From assembly GCF_051622035.1 (NCBI RefSeq), contig NC_135362.1, positions 18,996,501-19,060,500 on the forward strand: DNA of 64,000 nt. The letters run 5' to 3'. Below, in pieces: positions 47,251 to 59,539 of this stretch. Position numbers and translations under genes: made by a program. The notes under the pieces were generated by a model that was given only the letters and a program-made list of their open reading frames with translations, searched no databases and was not told the origin of the DNA. Position 1 is the stretch's first letter. Every line of letters starts with the position of its first letter. The stretch is from Arctopsyche grandis. Its lineage: Eukaryota; Arthropoda; Insecta; Trichoptera; Hydropsychidae.

Positions 47251-47563
47251 CCAGACAGACTGAACCACAGATTAACGACACGTGTACCTTATGCGTGCGC
47301 ACTGCTCGCACTTACACTAAGCTAAATCTACCCAAGTCCCGACATACCTATACGTTCTGTGCTTCTGATACTTTAGTTCCGAATTTTGCCTTATTAAACT
47401 CGCCAGAAAGATCCAACTCAATTTTAATAATTGTATATGTGCACATCGAAAGGTTACTCGTCATCTGATGTGCAATCTATCATTCGTGAAGTCGAAAATT
47501 GCGTTTAAAGCAGCCATCCAGTTAATCTGTGGTTCATTCTGTCTGGCGCTTGTCGATCGTTTG
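47227..47563. repeat. inverted duplication of ~50 bp, 230-bp spacer
   Basis: 47227-47277 (GCGGTGCAAACGATCGACAA ... CACAGATTAA) recurs inverted at 47511-47563 (TTAATCTGTGGTTCATTCTG ... GATCGTTTGCACC). It lies at the 5' edge of the LINE copy and may mark a twin-priming inversion. Confidence 0.75.
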
Positions 47564-47871
47564 CACCAAACCCATTATTATTACATTTCATTGATTAACA
47601 CCTCCAAATTTGGAATTTTTATTGTGTGCACAATATTCCATCAACTTATTTGTCAAGTTATTTGAATCCAATGCATCAATAACTGATTTCGTCATTATTA
47701 TATTTTATTTTATTATTCCATATCAATATACACTTGCCATTACAGATTTGCTCCAATGCGACGGGTGTACGTTAACGAAATACAGAATACATAAACAATC
47801 AGAAATACAGTAATACATACATATACAATCAGAATATATAGCATATAACAATTAATCAGAAATAATAATCA

Positions 47872-48208
47872 TAGAGACATCTATGGATTATTTTTAGATT
47901 TTTTTTGTATACAATTTTTATACATATAATAAATACGAAATTATAGAGATATCTATAGATTTCAGATTACTGTGTACAATTATTACAAATTATACACAGG
48001 CAGATTTTGTGACAACAGGATTAGATCTAATACCAATTTTCAGGAACCGTTTCAGCAATGATCAGTTAAAATTGGCAAACTCTGATAGAGAAACGATCGA
48101 TTTGGAGTCACAAAACCCCCAAATCTAACCAGCAGTGGCGAGGACACAAACCTTTGACCTCAGTGGTGCTAAATATATAAGCTACCACTAAGCCAAACTG
48201 CTGGCTTA
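47872..48208 (-). mobile_element. tRNA-derived SINE, copy C
   Basis: On the minus strand it opens GCCAGCAGTTTGGCTTAGTGG (A box TGGCTTAGTGG near 48203-48193). The B-box region is degenerate (AGGTCAAAGGTTTGTGTCC). The body contains CTCTATCAGAGTTTGCC and ends at the CAGATGTCTCTATG-type motif, present twice (near 47878 and 47950) as if part of the tail was duplicated. Confidence 0.72.
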
Positions 48209-48239
48209 TGTATAAACTAAATTTATTTTGATAAATTCT

Positions 48240-48330
48240 TAAATCCTGGACATTTATCGATGCGGGACGCAGAACTGGAATCCGGTTCCGTCCGGGAAAA
48301 TCCGGGACGAATGGTAACCCTATACATAAA
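48240..48330. repeat. CCGGGAC-rich repeat fragment
   Basis: GATGCGGGACGC, GGAATCCGGTTCCGTCCGGG and GGGACGAATGGTAACCCTA recall the fragments at 8490-8575 and 33235-33325. Likely one dispersed family; boundaries are unclear. Confidence 0.45.
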
Positions 48331-48379
48331 TGATAATAAAAAACATTAACTTCAAACTGAACAGTTGAAAATCCAAACG

Positions 48380-49550
48380 TGTTCAATTATGTATGTATTA
48401 ATAATTATATGAATATATATCAATACAATATTTAAAATAATTATTTGTACTATTGCAATCTTGACGTTATATCAATAACAAACACGCATTGAAAACGGGC
48501 CACGTTTGTAACGTATACGTAAGTTTGGCAATCAAATTTAAACCGTCGTTACGCTAACGAATACAATAAAAAGTGACAAACTCAAATTGCACAACAATAC
48601 TTATGATCTTTTGTCGCCGCTCATGACTTTTTTTATTTTATTATATATTTCACTATGCAATGTGGGTACTGCACGCTTCACAGGCAGATCAAACGCAATT
48701 ACGCTAGAGGCTAACACGATCATAAATAAAAGTTCTGGAAGTGTTTTGTAATTGATACGAGCAAACAATTAAAACGGGGCGCATAAAATTCTCTCGGAAA
48801 TAATTAACGACACAACGTAACGTCGCCACGACTTTTCACGGGAAATTTTTACGATTATTTTTATCCAATAACTCAAACGTGTCGAATATTACGCGTACAT
48901 GCTAACTTTTTAATCTCCGGCGCCAGCCTGTTGAAAAGTTAATAGAATTATTTAGGTGTAAAAAAAAATATAGTAAAATAGATTGTTTATATGAGTAGGT
49001 TTTTTTGTCGGCCTATTCCCGTTATTGAGAGGTGTTAATCGCTAATTTGCAGTTTACGGTTTTAGCACCTGAGAGCCAGGGGTGTTATTATGGCGTTTTG
49101 CTAAACGGCAGGTGGAACCGCCACGGGTGGTGGTTGGGATGGATGAAAAAGCGTGATGATTACCTTTCCTTTCGGCAAAGCATCTTCTAATCTATGTTAT
49201 TAAATCGCGATGAATCGGCAAAGCAGGTGATCTACTGTTATGAAACGAATTCGTTTAGCAAAACGTACATATTACGTATAAAATCAAAATGAATACCTGA
49301 TTTAATGATAATAGAAAATAGTGAAAGTCTCAAGTAACACTATATTATATTTCGCACATACATATAATATGTATGTAAGTGACATTCTACAAGATGATAA
49401 CGTGTTGAGTGTTGAAGAATGCTAAGTGGTGCATCTGTCAAGATATCTATTTGTGGCGAGATAAAAGGGAAGCTTGAATGATATTGAACGTTTGCCAATC
49501 TGTACGTCATCATTCTTGTGTGTTTTCTATTACTTTATATCGTTCGATGT
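48380..49550. other. intergenic, no gene seen
   Basis: No coding region is supported. A slightly G+C-richer stretch with purine-rich motifs lies at 49060-49170. Confidence 0.45.
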
Positions 49551-49559
49551 GCATTGTTT

Positions 49560-50040
49560 TGTCTCCAGAGTAGAGTATCGTTCGTGGGTATCTACATATA
49601 AACGAATAGCTGGAGGCTAGGATCGATTGTCTTCGGATTGAGACAAATGCGAGCGTGTGGCTCAGGTGTATGCCTACCTATGTATGTACATACATACGTA
49701 TATAATAATGGGTCGTTTGTTTCGTGGAGATGTTGCTCCCTGGTGAATAATTGAAGTTGAGGAGCGGTTGGCGCCAGCTACTTGGCGGGTCACAGGGTCG
49801 GCTCCTGCTTCCATTGTCAAGAACTGCCCCGACCACCACCTACGCCTAAAATGCCTTTTGTGCCTTTCGAATTATTGCTTTTGGTGAATTTTATCGTCGA
49901 TCGCTTACATTATCGCCGCGACTTCGTGAAGAATTCCTCTTTAACATCTCTCAACGGCTCGTTTTTCAGATGTGCCAGCCTGTACCTGTGCACATAAACT
50001 GGCAATCTCTACAATTGCGGAAGTGATGTACCGAAAAGAT
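49560..50040. other. G+C-richer island, possible regulatory or exon DNA
   Basis: Composition rises above the surroundings, with several CpG (CGTCGATCGC, ATCGCCGCGAC). An ATG at 49851 opens a 48-residue plus frame (MPFVPFELLLLVNFIVD start) that is hydrophobic at first and ends in a stop. There is no homology I recognise. It may be a short exon or promoter DNA. Confidence 0.25.
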
Positions 50041-50084
50041 TTACGACTCTGCGATCTTAACTTGTCAATATGGTACAAATGAGT

Positions 50085-50310
50085 GAGTAGGATACAAGGT
50101 GACTCGGTATAATGTCACCTTGTCCCCATGTATCCTGCTCGCGCACACGTGTGAGGCTGTGCGACAAAAACAGGGAGATTTTCACGTCACGCCACCGGTA
50201 CATATATACACCCTTTTTTATCTTTCGACTTAAGATCTTTCGATTTTCGATCTTTGCCTTCCGATATTTGCGTTTTCGGGCGTTTCACTTTCGGTCCCGT
50301 GAGGGAGACC
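50085..50310 (+). mobile_element. dispersed foldback/repeat family, copy 3
   Basis: The tip of a foldback (GATACAAGGTGACTC ... GTCACCTTGTCC ... TATCCTGCTCGCGCAC) is followed by ACAGGGAGATTTTCACGTC and the AAGATCTTTCGATTTTCG block ending CGGTCCCGTGAGG. Same order of parts as at 31265-31680. Confidence 0.75.
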
Positions 50311-50450
50311 ACATATATACATATGTAGGTTGTTATCCTATATTTTTTAAATCAAAGGAGCATAATTCCAGTTAGCCTTGAAAAGTTTAATCAACAGTGA
50401 ATGCTCATTTGATTGAATATAATCTTGAAATGAATTTGATTATTTCTATA

Positions 50451-50802
50451 TCATCATAATTTACAGCCATTCACCATCCACTGCTGGATGAAAGCTTCTC
50501 CAACACGCTTCGATTCGTCTCTGTCTCTCACATCTCTCAACTCTCATCTATCTTATCTAACACATTTTTCTAATTTCGTCTACCCACCTACATTCTCTCG
50601 GGTACCATTCTAGCACTTCTATTGTCCGTTCTTCTAGTTACGCCCGCCCATTGTTATTTTAATATTTTTACCCTCATCATTACATCAACCACCTTTGTCA
50701 CACTTCTAACCTATGTACATAACCCTCTGTGCGCCATTTCAATCTCTTCATTTTCTCCACTATATCTACTACCCTTGTCATACTTCTCACTCACGTATAC
50801 TA
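50451..50802 (-). mobile_element. LINE family 1, copy D
   Basis: TTTACAGCCATTCACCATCC, GGATGAAAGCTTCTCCAACA and CATTCTCTCGGGTACCATTC identify the family. The region corresponding to 'CACTATATCCACTACCCTTG' occurs twice, so there is an internal duplication or nested copy. Confidence 0.85.
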
Positions 50803-50809
50803 TGTGTAT

Positions 50810-51690
50810 CCTCCTAGTCCTATCTATCTTTCTATATATGTATTTTATAGTATGTAAATATATGCAAATCAAATGGCCTGCTTCCTTGTAACTAGATTAA
50901 TCCTTCTAAAATATTTTTGATGCAAATTATAAGTTGAATTGACTTCGATGTGGTCTTTGTGAATGAGCATCAATAGAGATTGTCTGAATCCTCTGTTTGT
51001 AAGTGTATGGAGGTGTAGACAATGGAACATATCGCTGAGAATTAACCGTATTCCAGACAGCATAATTGCTACGCGATGTTTTAAAGTGTAGGGGGATATA
51101 TGTATGTTTGTATGTACATATAGTGAAGGTGCAATACTTTTATGAGCTGATTTATTCCCTGAAATGCTGGAAGAGATTCACCAACTGATTCTTTGGGCAT
51201 ATTAGGTGACTGGAGTGAATGGATAAATTATTTGATAGGAGACCATACGACAAATAATAATAATTCCTTAATATGCCTAAATTTGAGATGGATCTGCATA
51301 CATACATATGTATGTACATACATAGTTTGTACACGATTTCCTATGGTATTGTTAGAAAAAACTAAGGTCAATTCGGTAACAAAAAGGAGGATGTATGTAT
51401 TTTATATGTTAATGTTTAATGATGATTAAAAATACAAATACACCAAAGGATAGGATAGATCTTTTTTTTTATTTAAGGATCAGTAAGGCTTTTCTATTGT
51501 TGGTACTTGGTAATGCAGAATGTTGAAACAAGTGATCTCAAACCGAAGAGATGTTGATGATTTATCTTTATGTGCCTCAGTTCGACATATTTATTAGAGA
51601 CTTGTATCTTGTAACATTGGTAGTGTAATGTTGGAGGACTTATAGTTAAGAGAGGACAGGAGGGACTTAATTAGACTAGGTCGTGACCGG
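50810..51690. other. intergenic, no gene seen
   Basis: A+T-rich, with ACATATGTATGT clusters. No supported coding frame. Confidence 0.5.
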
Positions 51691-52010
51691 TGTGCCGGTG
51701 CCTTTTGTGACCGCGGCGGTCACATCACGCGCCGACAATACCAAAAATGCCATCTCAGATGGAATAGAGACGGTCCCACGTGCCTTTGAACCCATCGTAA
51801 ATTACAAACAATCCTAATCGGGGCACGGCCATCGCGCACGTCGTGATTTTTGACCACACTGCACTGGACCAAAGCCCGCGCTTTCGTGGCTCTCCTCCCA
51901 AACTGCGGACGTGAAAGTTTCCATGGCTCACACCCGTCGGTTTTGATGATTGCTCCCAGATAATTTTCCCAAATTGCAAATTTATTTCCCATATCGAAAA
52001 GTCATCGAGT
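51690..52010. other. G+C-rich island, possible first exon or promoter (minus strand?)
   Basis: Distinctly G+C-rich and CpG-containing against A+T-rich flanks, with CGCGCCGACAATACC, GACCGCGGCGGTC (palindromic) and GGCACGGCCATCGCGCACG. Two overlapping minus frames are open (51720-51992 and 51755-51979). The second includes MAVPRLGLFVIYDGFKGTWD from an ATG near 51831. No family was recognised and no donor is compelling. It could be the CpG-rich start of a gene, or a fragment of a G+C-rich element. Confidence 0.25.
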
Positions 52011-52194
52011 GTCGGCGAGCTTTCAGATCATCCGATTGATGCTCCTATGGTGTGATCTAACACTTACTGCAAACGTTTAAATTGGATTTTCCAAGCGAAA
52101 TTACCTGTTATATAACATAAAATATCTATAGAAATATCACACACTCTTTGATTAATAAATATAATGGGTGCGAAATAGCATACGTACATAGTTG

Positions 52195-52310
52195 TAGGGA
52201 CGTCCCGTGGACATAGCCAAGTAAGGCGACACCTAAGGGCGGCAAATTTTAAGAGGCGGCATATATTTTGTCATTAAAAAATGGACCGGACCGCTAATTA
52301 TCAACTGATT
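52195..52310 (+). repeat. CTAAGGGCGG repeat fragment
   Basis: GGACGTCCCGTGGACATAGC, ACACCTAAGGGCGGCAAAT and AGGCGGCA. The same motif set recurs at 60596-60660 and a piece at 52794-52810, so a LINE copy appears nested in it. Confidence 0.6.
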
Positions 52311-52387
52311 TATTTAAACAAATGCACCCTAATTACTATTATTACCTAATTACTATTATCAGTGTAAAATGTAATTTAAAATATTTG

Positions 52388-52790
52388 ATCATCATCACCA
52401 TTCACCATCCACTATTGGATGAAAGCCTCTTCAACACGCTTCGATTCGTCTCTGTTTTGCACAAATCTTGTCCATCTCACCCGACACATTTTTCTAATTT
52501 CGTCTACCCACCTTCCTTGCTGCCTTCCTTTCGCCCTTTTACATTCTCTCGGGTACCATTCTAGCACTTCTTTAATAAATTCTTCTGGCTACGTGACCCG
52601 CCCATAGTCATTTCAATCTCTTCAACTCTCCACTATATCCACTACCCTTTTTGTACTTTTAATCCACGTATTCCATTTTCTATCTCTCCTTGTTGTGTCG
52701 AGCATACAGCGTTGCTTACTTCTTTGAGTACACTAGACCTTTTGCAGCATTCTGGCGTTTAATGTCCAAATTTCGCATCAATACGTCATA
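52388..52790 (-). mobile_element. LINE family 1, copy E
   Basis: From a (ATC)n tail through CCATTCACCATCCACTATTG, CATCTCACCCGACACATTTT and TAGCGTTCAATG-type motifs to TTTCGCATCAATACGTCAT. In minus-strand sense it is the reverse-transcriptase tail with stops and frameshifts. Confidence 0.87.
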
Positions 52791-52814
52791 TAAGGGCGGC
52801 ACATATGTAGTCTA

Positions 52815-54800
52815 GGGACACACATTATATGCTGCATAGTTGGCTTAAAGTACGCAAAACTTCCTACAATTCATTATTGACATACATTTTAGAGCTAAAC
52901 TCCTGTTAGAATTTGATAAATAGTATTTCAATAACTGTTGAAAGAATCTTTTACGCTTTCGTGTTAAATGAAAAAATCTAGATACGTAAGTCTTGATGTT
53001 AGAAGTCGAATTAATTTTATACTTCAAAATGAATATATTTCCAACTGTATATTAAAAATACATAATTTTAGTTTCTATAAAATGTAGTTGATATCAGTGT
53101 ACATATAATATAGTTAAGATGAATAAATTTAATTTAATTTTCAAGAACAGCATACATATTTTCATATGTATGTACGTGCTTCAAAGCATTTAAGTAGAAG
53201 TCTACACGTAACATAATACGATATGCCAATATATCGTACGCTTATAATATCCGGTTGCATGGACATTCATAATTTTGCTACTGAATGGCACGCGAGTGTA
53301 AAATAACTTATAGACCGGAGCCCAATTAACGGCAGGGGTCCTTCCACACCGCGACAAATATCCTCGAGGTTCAAAACCCAACAAAGGTCTTCAAGCGACA
53401 ACAACAGTTGCTTACCAAACATCATAATTGGCCGATAAGTCAAAAATATATATATCCCCACACATAAATAAAATTGACTATTAATCATGTTCGCGATCGA
53501 GGACAAAAGCCATTGCAATGCAACGTTCGCTCGTTAGACCCAATTGGCATTTTACCTCAGCATATAAATTTTGTGAATCGTGTGTGTGTGAATTGCAATA
53601 TTCTCGATATCAGTGAGATCATAGAAACTGAACGGTCTTCCTCATAGATAGCGGAAAGTCATCAACCTCTTTCGGGTTTCGGGCCCATCACGTTTTCTTT
53701 CAAAACTGTGCGAGGAAAACTTTTACCATCTCAGTTCCGGTACACACGGTCCGACCTGGTCGATTGTGATTTATGCCGGCCGCAAAACTTACCAAATAAA
53801 ATAAATGCTTTCGTTTGTCTTTGTGGCATTTGGACAAAAACTTTCCCAATGCGATTCGGCAATTAAGTCGGTCAAAATAATGAAAACGTTATTCGTTTGA
53901 CAAACGATCCGTTCGATCACGAAATCTCTCAGAATTGCGCAATACCTTTATACATAACACCTTTCATATGAAATTTTGGATAGTTTTGTCCATAAAAGTT
54001 CACTTTTTGAACAAATCAAGTTGTCTGAGAGTCAATCAAGTTCGAAAATTGAAAAACCACCTGTACATTTATAGGTGAATTTAGAGCACGGCAAAGATAA
54101 GATGATAAAATAAATTTAAAGCTTTTAATTATATAGCACGTTTTAGTAATGATTATATAAAAAAAATAGATTAGAAAACGATTTTTATATTGAATAACAT
54201 TTTGATTAATACCTCCATGGGTGAGTTACTTTTTAACTATGTAGAAAAGTAAAAATCAAATAATAGATATACAATATGTGTGATAGGTATAATTTTTCTC
54301 ACATCATTTGTTGTTTTAAATATGCCAAAGTGTTTTCATTACACGCATAATAAAACATGAGCAAATATAATGCAATGCTTTCAAAGCTCAATTGGTTCAC
54401 TTTCGAGCAAGATTTATAATTTTCGATTAATGGAAAATTTAAACTCGTAAATTGCTACACGGCAATATTAGCATTATTGCATTAGAATTGATGAATGTTG
54501 CCCAATGAAATCGAACATGTATTGTATTATATGACTCACTGAGTCAAATTGTATCCGTTGTACAAGTACGCTTTATTAATGAAGAAACTCAATTGACATT
54601 TGGAATGCTCACATATGTAACTATCGAATCGATTTGTTCTTCAGTTTTTTTCCCCGATCGCTAATGTGCATGTTTATAATTATTTTTTATTATTTTCGAC
54701 AAATCAGACAGGCGATAGAGTAGTAATTCGATTTATAGGAGTGGTCCGTATCCTCGACAGGCAGTCGTAGAAGTCTTACGGTGAGTCACTCGATGGAGGC
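52815..54800. other. intergenic, no gene seen
   Basis: No gene is supported. The block at 53270-53420 is G+C-richer; its minus strand contains GGGTTTTGAACCTCGAGG, faintly tRNA-like, but no fold could be built. The region at 53580-53900 is mixed composition without motifs. Confidence 0.45.
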
Positions 54801-54807
54801 TCTACGC

Positions 54808-55140
54808 CAGTGGTAGGCAACATTCTCAACACTCCGAATGAAGCCATAGTATATTAAATAGATGATGCTCATTTTGATTACAAATTTATTAAATTTGAAA
54901 AAAGTAAGCTTCTATGCATACTTTGGAGTACGAGCCCGTCAAAAAGTGCAAAATAAGTTTATGTATGGAGAAAGTATGGGTATTAGCCGTATTTATTTCC
55001 CACAGCTTTTCTTCAAGATTCATTGGCTTTGATTCACTATTCGTATTAATGGTAAGTACGCACAAACTCCCCAATTTTTGCTGAGCAATAACTTTTGGCA
55101 CCTGAATGTGGTAGAGCTTTACCTCACCGTCGGCTTTTCC
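54808..55140 (-). mobile_element. possible hAT-type remnant with unidentified ORF
   Basis: CAGTGGTAGGCAAC at 54808 resembles a hAT terminal sequence. On the minus strand an open frame at 55101-54889 reads QQKLGSLCVLTINTNSESK, NLEEKLWEINTANTHTF, SIHKLILHFLTGSYSKV. It has no signature I can name. The right inverted end was not found, so membership in hAT is weak inference. Confidence 0.3.
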
Positions 55141-55605
55141 AACCTATTTTGGCGAGATCGGTTTCTTTCACCAACTGTTTTATTTAGAGTGTATCCGGAT
55201 TCTCATCGTGATAGAAAATCATCTGGACCTGTTCAATTCTCGAGTTGAGGAATTGGTCAGCTTCATAATATTTAATACGTGTTAGCTTGAATGAGATGAA
55301 TGTGTGCAGTGGCTGCGCTAGGGGTGGTGTCACCTAAAAAATATTTTTTTATTAATTATTAATATTTTTTTAATAATTATGACTTACGAGAGAGAAGCGC
55401 CAAAAGAAAAGCTAAGTTCACACGTTGTTTCTGGATTGCGTCTCCGTTTGACTGAATCAGTTAACCTTCTTACCTTTAGGTACATACATACACTGATTTC
55501 TCACGAATTCGAACAAAAGCCAATTATGACTCATATTTGATGCTATATATATATGTATATAGCTGCACCAGACGGCTTTAGCGCTAGCTGTATAGATACA
55601 GAAAG

Positions 55606-55608
<3 letters not shown>

Positions 55609-55684
<76 letters not shown>

Positions 55685-55685
55685 C
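55609..55685. repeat. (AT)n microsatellite, interrupted
   Basis: About 77 bases of AT repeat with one AAA interruption. The YIYIYI frames on both strands are artefacts. Confidence 0.95.
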
Positions 55686-55744
55686 AGAAATTGCAATTAG
55701 GGTTTAGCCGCTCGAAGACCGTCATACAACGAACGGAACAATTT

Positions 55745-56007
55745 GGTGTCACCCATTGATGTATAATACACTAGATCCGCCTTCACGTCTTATACTGGTC
55801 TCCCTTTTGGCGCATGCAAAATACATGGCGCATGCACAGTTTCTCTTAGTAGGTAGGTAGGTACCGCTGCGTCGTAGGTAAAAAAACCTTTACTTCCCCG
55901 CTAGTTAAACCCCCCGCACCCCTCAGTTAGTGAAGACAAGATCTCCGACCAAAATCACACATCAGGGCCCATCTATGTATGTGTTTTATACATCAATGGT
56001 GTCACCC
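55745..56007. mobile_element. probable TE fragment with inverted ends
   Basis: TTGATGTATAATACAC (55755-55771) pairs with GTGTTTTATACATCAA (55981-55996), with GGTGTCACCC beside each end. The interior holds GGCGCATGC twice, GTAGGTAGGTAGG and CCCCCCGCACCCCTC. The GGTGTCACCCGGTGC and GCACCCC motifs resemble widely dispersed insect transposon fragments, and GGGGTGGTGTCACC at 55320 may belong too. Confidence 0.45.
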
Positions 56008-56149
56008 GGTGCAAACCGCACTCCCCACACGCTACTGATGAATGGTCGTTTTTTTATAGCTTTCACATTTGTTGCTAGAATAAAATAAAATACATAAGCT
56101 GAAGGGTAAGTTTTACCTAGAAAGCCTCTATTTGTGTACCACTGTTCTA

Positions 56150-56660
56150 CGCATTCGACCTAACGTGTACGATTGCGACACGGAAGGCGTATCTGCAATA
56201 TGTACCTCTCGAGTGCAATACGCACCGGGGTTACCGACTTACGCAACGTTTGGATATTTTTAAAGACAAAACAACTTTCAACAAAAGGAGCAAACCGCCG
56301 GGAGGAGGTCACAGTCAGCTACCGGGGGAGGGCTACACGTACTCGTAGCTACAGTAAAGTAGCAGTCGGGTTGTGGGTTCTGGCCGTCACGTCTTGGCCC
56401 ACATTCCGCTGTCAGGTTTTAGGAGCAGGTTTTAGGTCTGTGTACAGGTGTCGCCCGGGTCGTGACCGGGCTACGCCCCCGATATGTAATGTCTGATCGA
56501 GAGATCTCTTAACACGACCGTGCAACGCCGACGAGATCACAAGACGGGGAAAAAAACTCGAGCGAAACAAATCGAACGGTTCGATTAGTAGCCCAGAGTG
56601 CCACTGCTTAGGTAGCGCTATTGCGTGTCGGCCGAAATCAGCGAGACATGCTTGCCATAT
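56150..56660. other. G+C-rich CpG-containing island
   Basis: CpG-rich (CGGGGTTACCGAC, GTGTCGCCCGGGTCGTGACC, GCAACGCCGACGAGATC) in an A+T-rich setting. A plus frame at 56173-56496 is basic and R/T-rich without motifs, probably chance. It may be promoter DNA of a gene outside the resolved set or a G+C-rich element. Confidence 0.25.
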
Positions 56661-57217
56661 ATTATATTATGAATATATATATTTATAGGTACATGCTTTG
56701 TTGTGTATCATATACGTATATACTTGCCTGTATGTATATCGAATCCATGTCCGGATTAAAAAGCATTATGTATGTAGATGATAAATGGTTAGAGAGATGG
56801 AGCCAGTTTTCCATGTCAGTGTGACGTCAACTATGCATGTATTGTATTATACTATACTGTTAATAGTAATCGCTTTTTTATTTAAACTTAATTTCAAAAC
56901 TTTATTGTCTAGTTCTAATCACTATAAAATTTAATGATTTGTTTCAAAGTACATCTGTACATACACACATATTTAGATATGTACAAGTGGTGTTGAAATT
57001 TTAAAATTCAGTAATTACTTCAGAATCGGGCAACTTTTTGAACGTATCAGTATTTATCAGTATGGTGTGCCGTCAATGGACTAGAAGGGTTAGGCTAGTC
57101 CCCAAAAATCTTTTACCTGAAATTTTAAATATCAACATTGCAATTATAGTGAATTCCAATCGTTTAACATATTGATATTGTTCAGTTGAATTAAGAAAAG
57201 TTCGTAAACCGGCCCTA

Positions 57218-57324
57218 CCTGATATGGTAGTAGTGGTAATGGAATTTAATGGAAGGTCCACCGCTTCGTTCGCTTGCACGGACTCGCCGTCCCAATTTAT
57301 TCCCTTCTTTGATAAGCGTTCCAT
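57218..57324 (-). CDS. possible short first coding exon, unknown protein
   Basis: On the minus strand, ATG at 57324 in a fair context (TTCGATGG) opens MERLSKKGINWDGESVQANE-AVDLPLNSITTTTIS and meets a reasonable donor (ATATCAG|GTAGGG) at about 57219. Third positions are G+C-enriched compared with neighbours. The plus strand is also open here (MEFNGRSTASFACTDSPSQ...), so strand is not settled. No downstream exon was identified to the left and the protein is not recognised. Confidence 0.3.
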
Positions 57325-57349
57325 CGAAGACAAAACAATTCTTCATTTA

Positions 57350-59195
57350 CTCTTCAAGGATTTACGGAATTTTCACTAAGAATATTCTGATTTGCATCTA
57401 TCAAACATCATCCTGAATTTTTTTTTTTTGTTAAAATAACACATTTACACAAAACTTTTTGAGTGCAAATATGGCAAGGGACTCGGCTTATGAAACGATT
57501 CCCTCAGAACAAATCTTGAAATTGATTTGCAAGAACAAGCCTTGAAATGTTGCATTCTAAATCGATTGCTGGACAAATCATTCACAAGATTAAGTTTTGA
57601 TGTAAAACAATATTTTATTAAGAAAAGTAGCCTAATGATGTTTCTTTTAGCACAAAAATGAAAATTTATGCTCATCACTAAAAGACAGATTATTATAATC
57701 AAAAAAGTAAATGATATTTTTGTGTCCATACCTAGTCCCGTTTTAAATGTCACGGCACGCCACTGGTATGTATGTAAATACGTCTATGAAATAAGTTTAG
57801 CTTAGTTTTTTTAGTTAATTTTATTTTGATATTCCCAATAACTTGAATTCCTATTTGTAATATGCTCTGTTATTAAATTGTAGGTATTATTATATTTTTT
57901 TTCTCATAAGTTGTTTGCAAAAAACACAAAAGTAAAAAAAAAATAAAATTTAAATATTAAATTCGAAATTTTGTGTTCTTACATATGTATGTATTTGCGT
58001 TTACAAAATGACTTGGAATATAACGATTTAATCAATACATATGTACTTAAGTTTTCGAAGTATTCAAATAATCAATGAGAAATTTATCATAGGTGTGATA
58101 CTTACACAACACGCGTATTCATATAATCACGATTCATTATAGCAATAATAATAATGAAAGAAATTATGTGCAAATCTTATTAAGCTGTCGGATCGAACTT
58201 TGACTGTAAAATTCGCCTCGACACCGTTGTAATTGCATCAGATTTGTCGTTGCCTAGAAGCCTTCATTATGATGAAGTATAAAAAAATGAAAGTAAATCT
58301 TGTAATAAGTCGTGACTGAACGATTGATCTAAATATTGACATCTCGCTTATGACAAACACTTGCCTTTTTTATTTATAATCCGACCGTTGTGTTCATACA
58401 ATTTACAATTGACCACGAAATGTGTTTTTAATTCGTCATGTTCGATGCTGAGAGGAATATAATTGAACTGAATGTCGGATAAGGTACGGTTGAATGATCG
58501 TTTAGTACATACATATATAAAAACTGAGGGTATGTACATACTTAATAGACCTGAGTCAGCGTAAAACAAATGACCCATTGTCAAAAGTTGCCTTCTGGTT
58601 AGCCGCACCTTCAATTTAACACATCCGCCGCTCGTATGCGTTTACCCCGTGAAGAAGTTGAGGCTAATAAATATCCACATACGAGTCGAATCAATGAAAC
58701 CAATTCGGGTACAAAATAAAGAGGAATTTCTCGATCTTTGGCGATAAAAAAATAAATGGTTGGTGAAGCTCTGTTTCTAAAATAAATTGGTAAATAACAA
58801 ATTAGGTTATTACGATGCGGAACGATTCCGTGCCCGACCCGTGCCATATGGCCGCGTGCCCTTCTCCCTTATCGCACGGACGCCCCTGGCCCTTATTTTT
58901 TTAATATTATCATTTTGTTCCTACCCAAACGGTCGTGTGCCAAATGTCCCAATTAAAAGGAATAAAGCACACATTAAATTAACCGACCGATGCGCACAAC
59001 AATTAACAATCATCATCACGCACTTTTACTTCAGCAATAAAAATGTACATTTGTATTTGTACAATAATTTTTCAAAGATCATCAGATATTGAATGTATTT
59101 GAATATGAAAAAATATTCTATTTTAAAGTCATACAAATATTATTTTTTTTCAGTTTCATCTTCCTGAGCAATATCCGTATCATAATTTACAAACA
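57350..59195. other. intergenic, no gene seen
   Basis: A+T-rich. The minus frames 57445-57753, 58348-58614 and 58611-58847 and the plus frame 58787-59092 lack motifs and splice support. The block 58610-58960 is slightly richer in G+C. Confidence 0.45.
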
Positions 59196-59202
59196 TTCAG
59201 CT

Positions 59203-59523
59203 ATCATAATTTACAGCCATTCACTATCTATTGCTGGATGGAGGCTTCTCAACACGACTCCATTCGTTTCTGTTTAACGCATCTCTCTTTTCTAATTTCG
59301 TCTACCCATCTTCTTTGCAGCATTCCTTTTGTCCATTTTTCAAGCTACGTGACCCACCATTTATATTTATATCTCTTCACTCTCTTCAATATACGTATGT
59401 ATCTATCCCTTGTCATATATCTTACCCGCGTATTCCGTTTTCTATATCTCCTCGTTATGCCGAGCATATAGCGTTCCATACTTGAGCGCATTGGACTTTG
59501 TGTAGCATCTTAGCGTTCAATGT
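59203..59523 (-). mobile_element. LINE family 1, copy F
   Basis: TTTACAGCCATTCACTATC, GGATGGAGGCTTCTCAACAC, ATTCCGTTTTCTATATCTCC and GCCGAGCATATAGCGTTCCA identify the same reverse-transcriptase tail in minus orientation, with internal deletions. Confidence 0.85.
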
Positions 59524-59539
59524 CTCGAATAGTTTTCCT

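Noticed and set aside
55457-55759. Frames of YIYIYI on both strands
   Set aside because: AT microsatellite artefacts.
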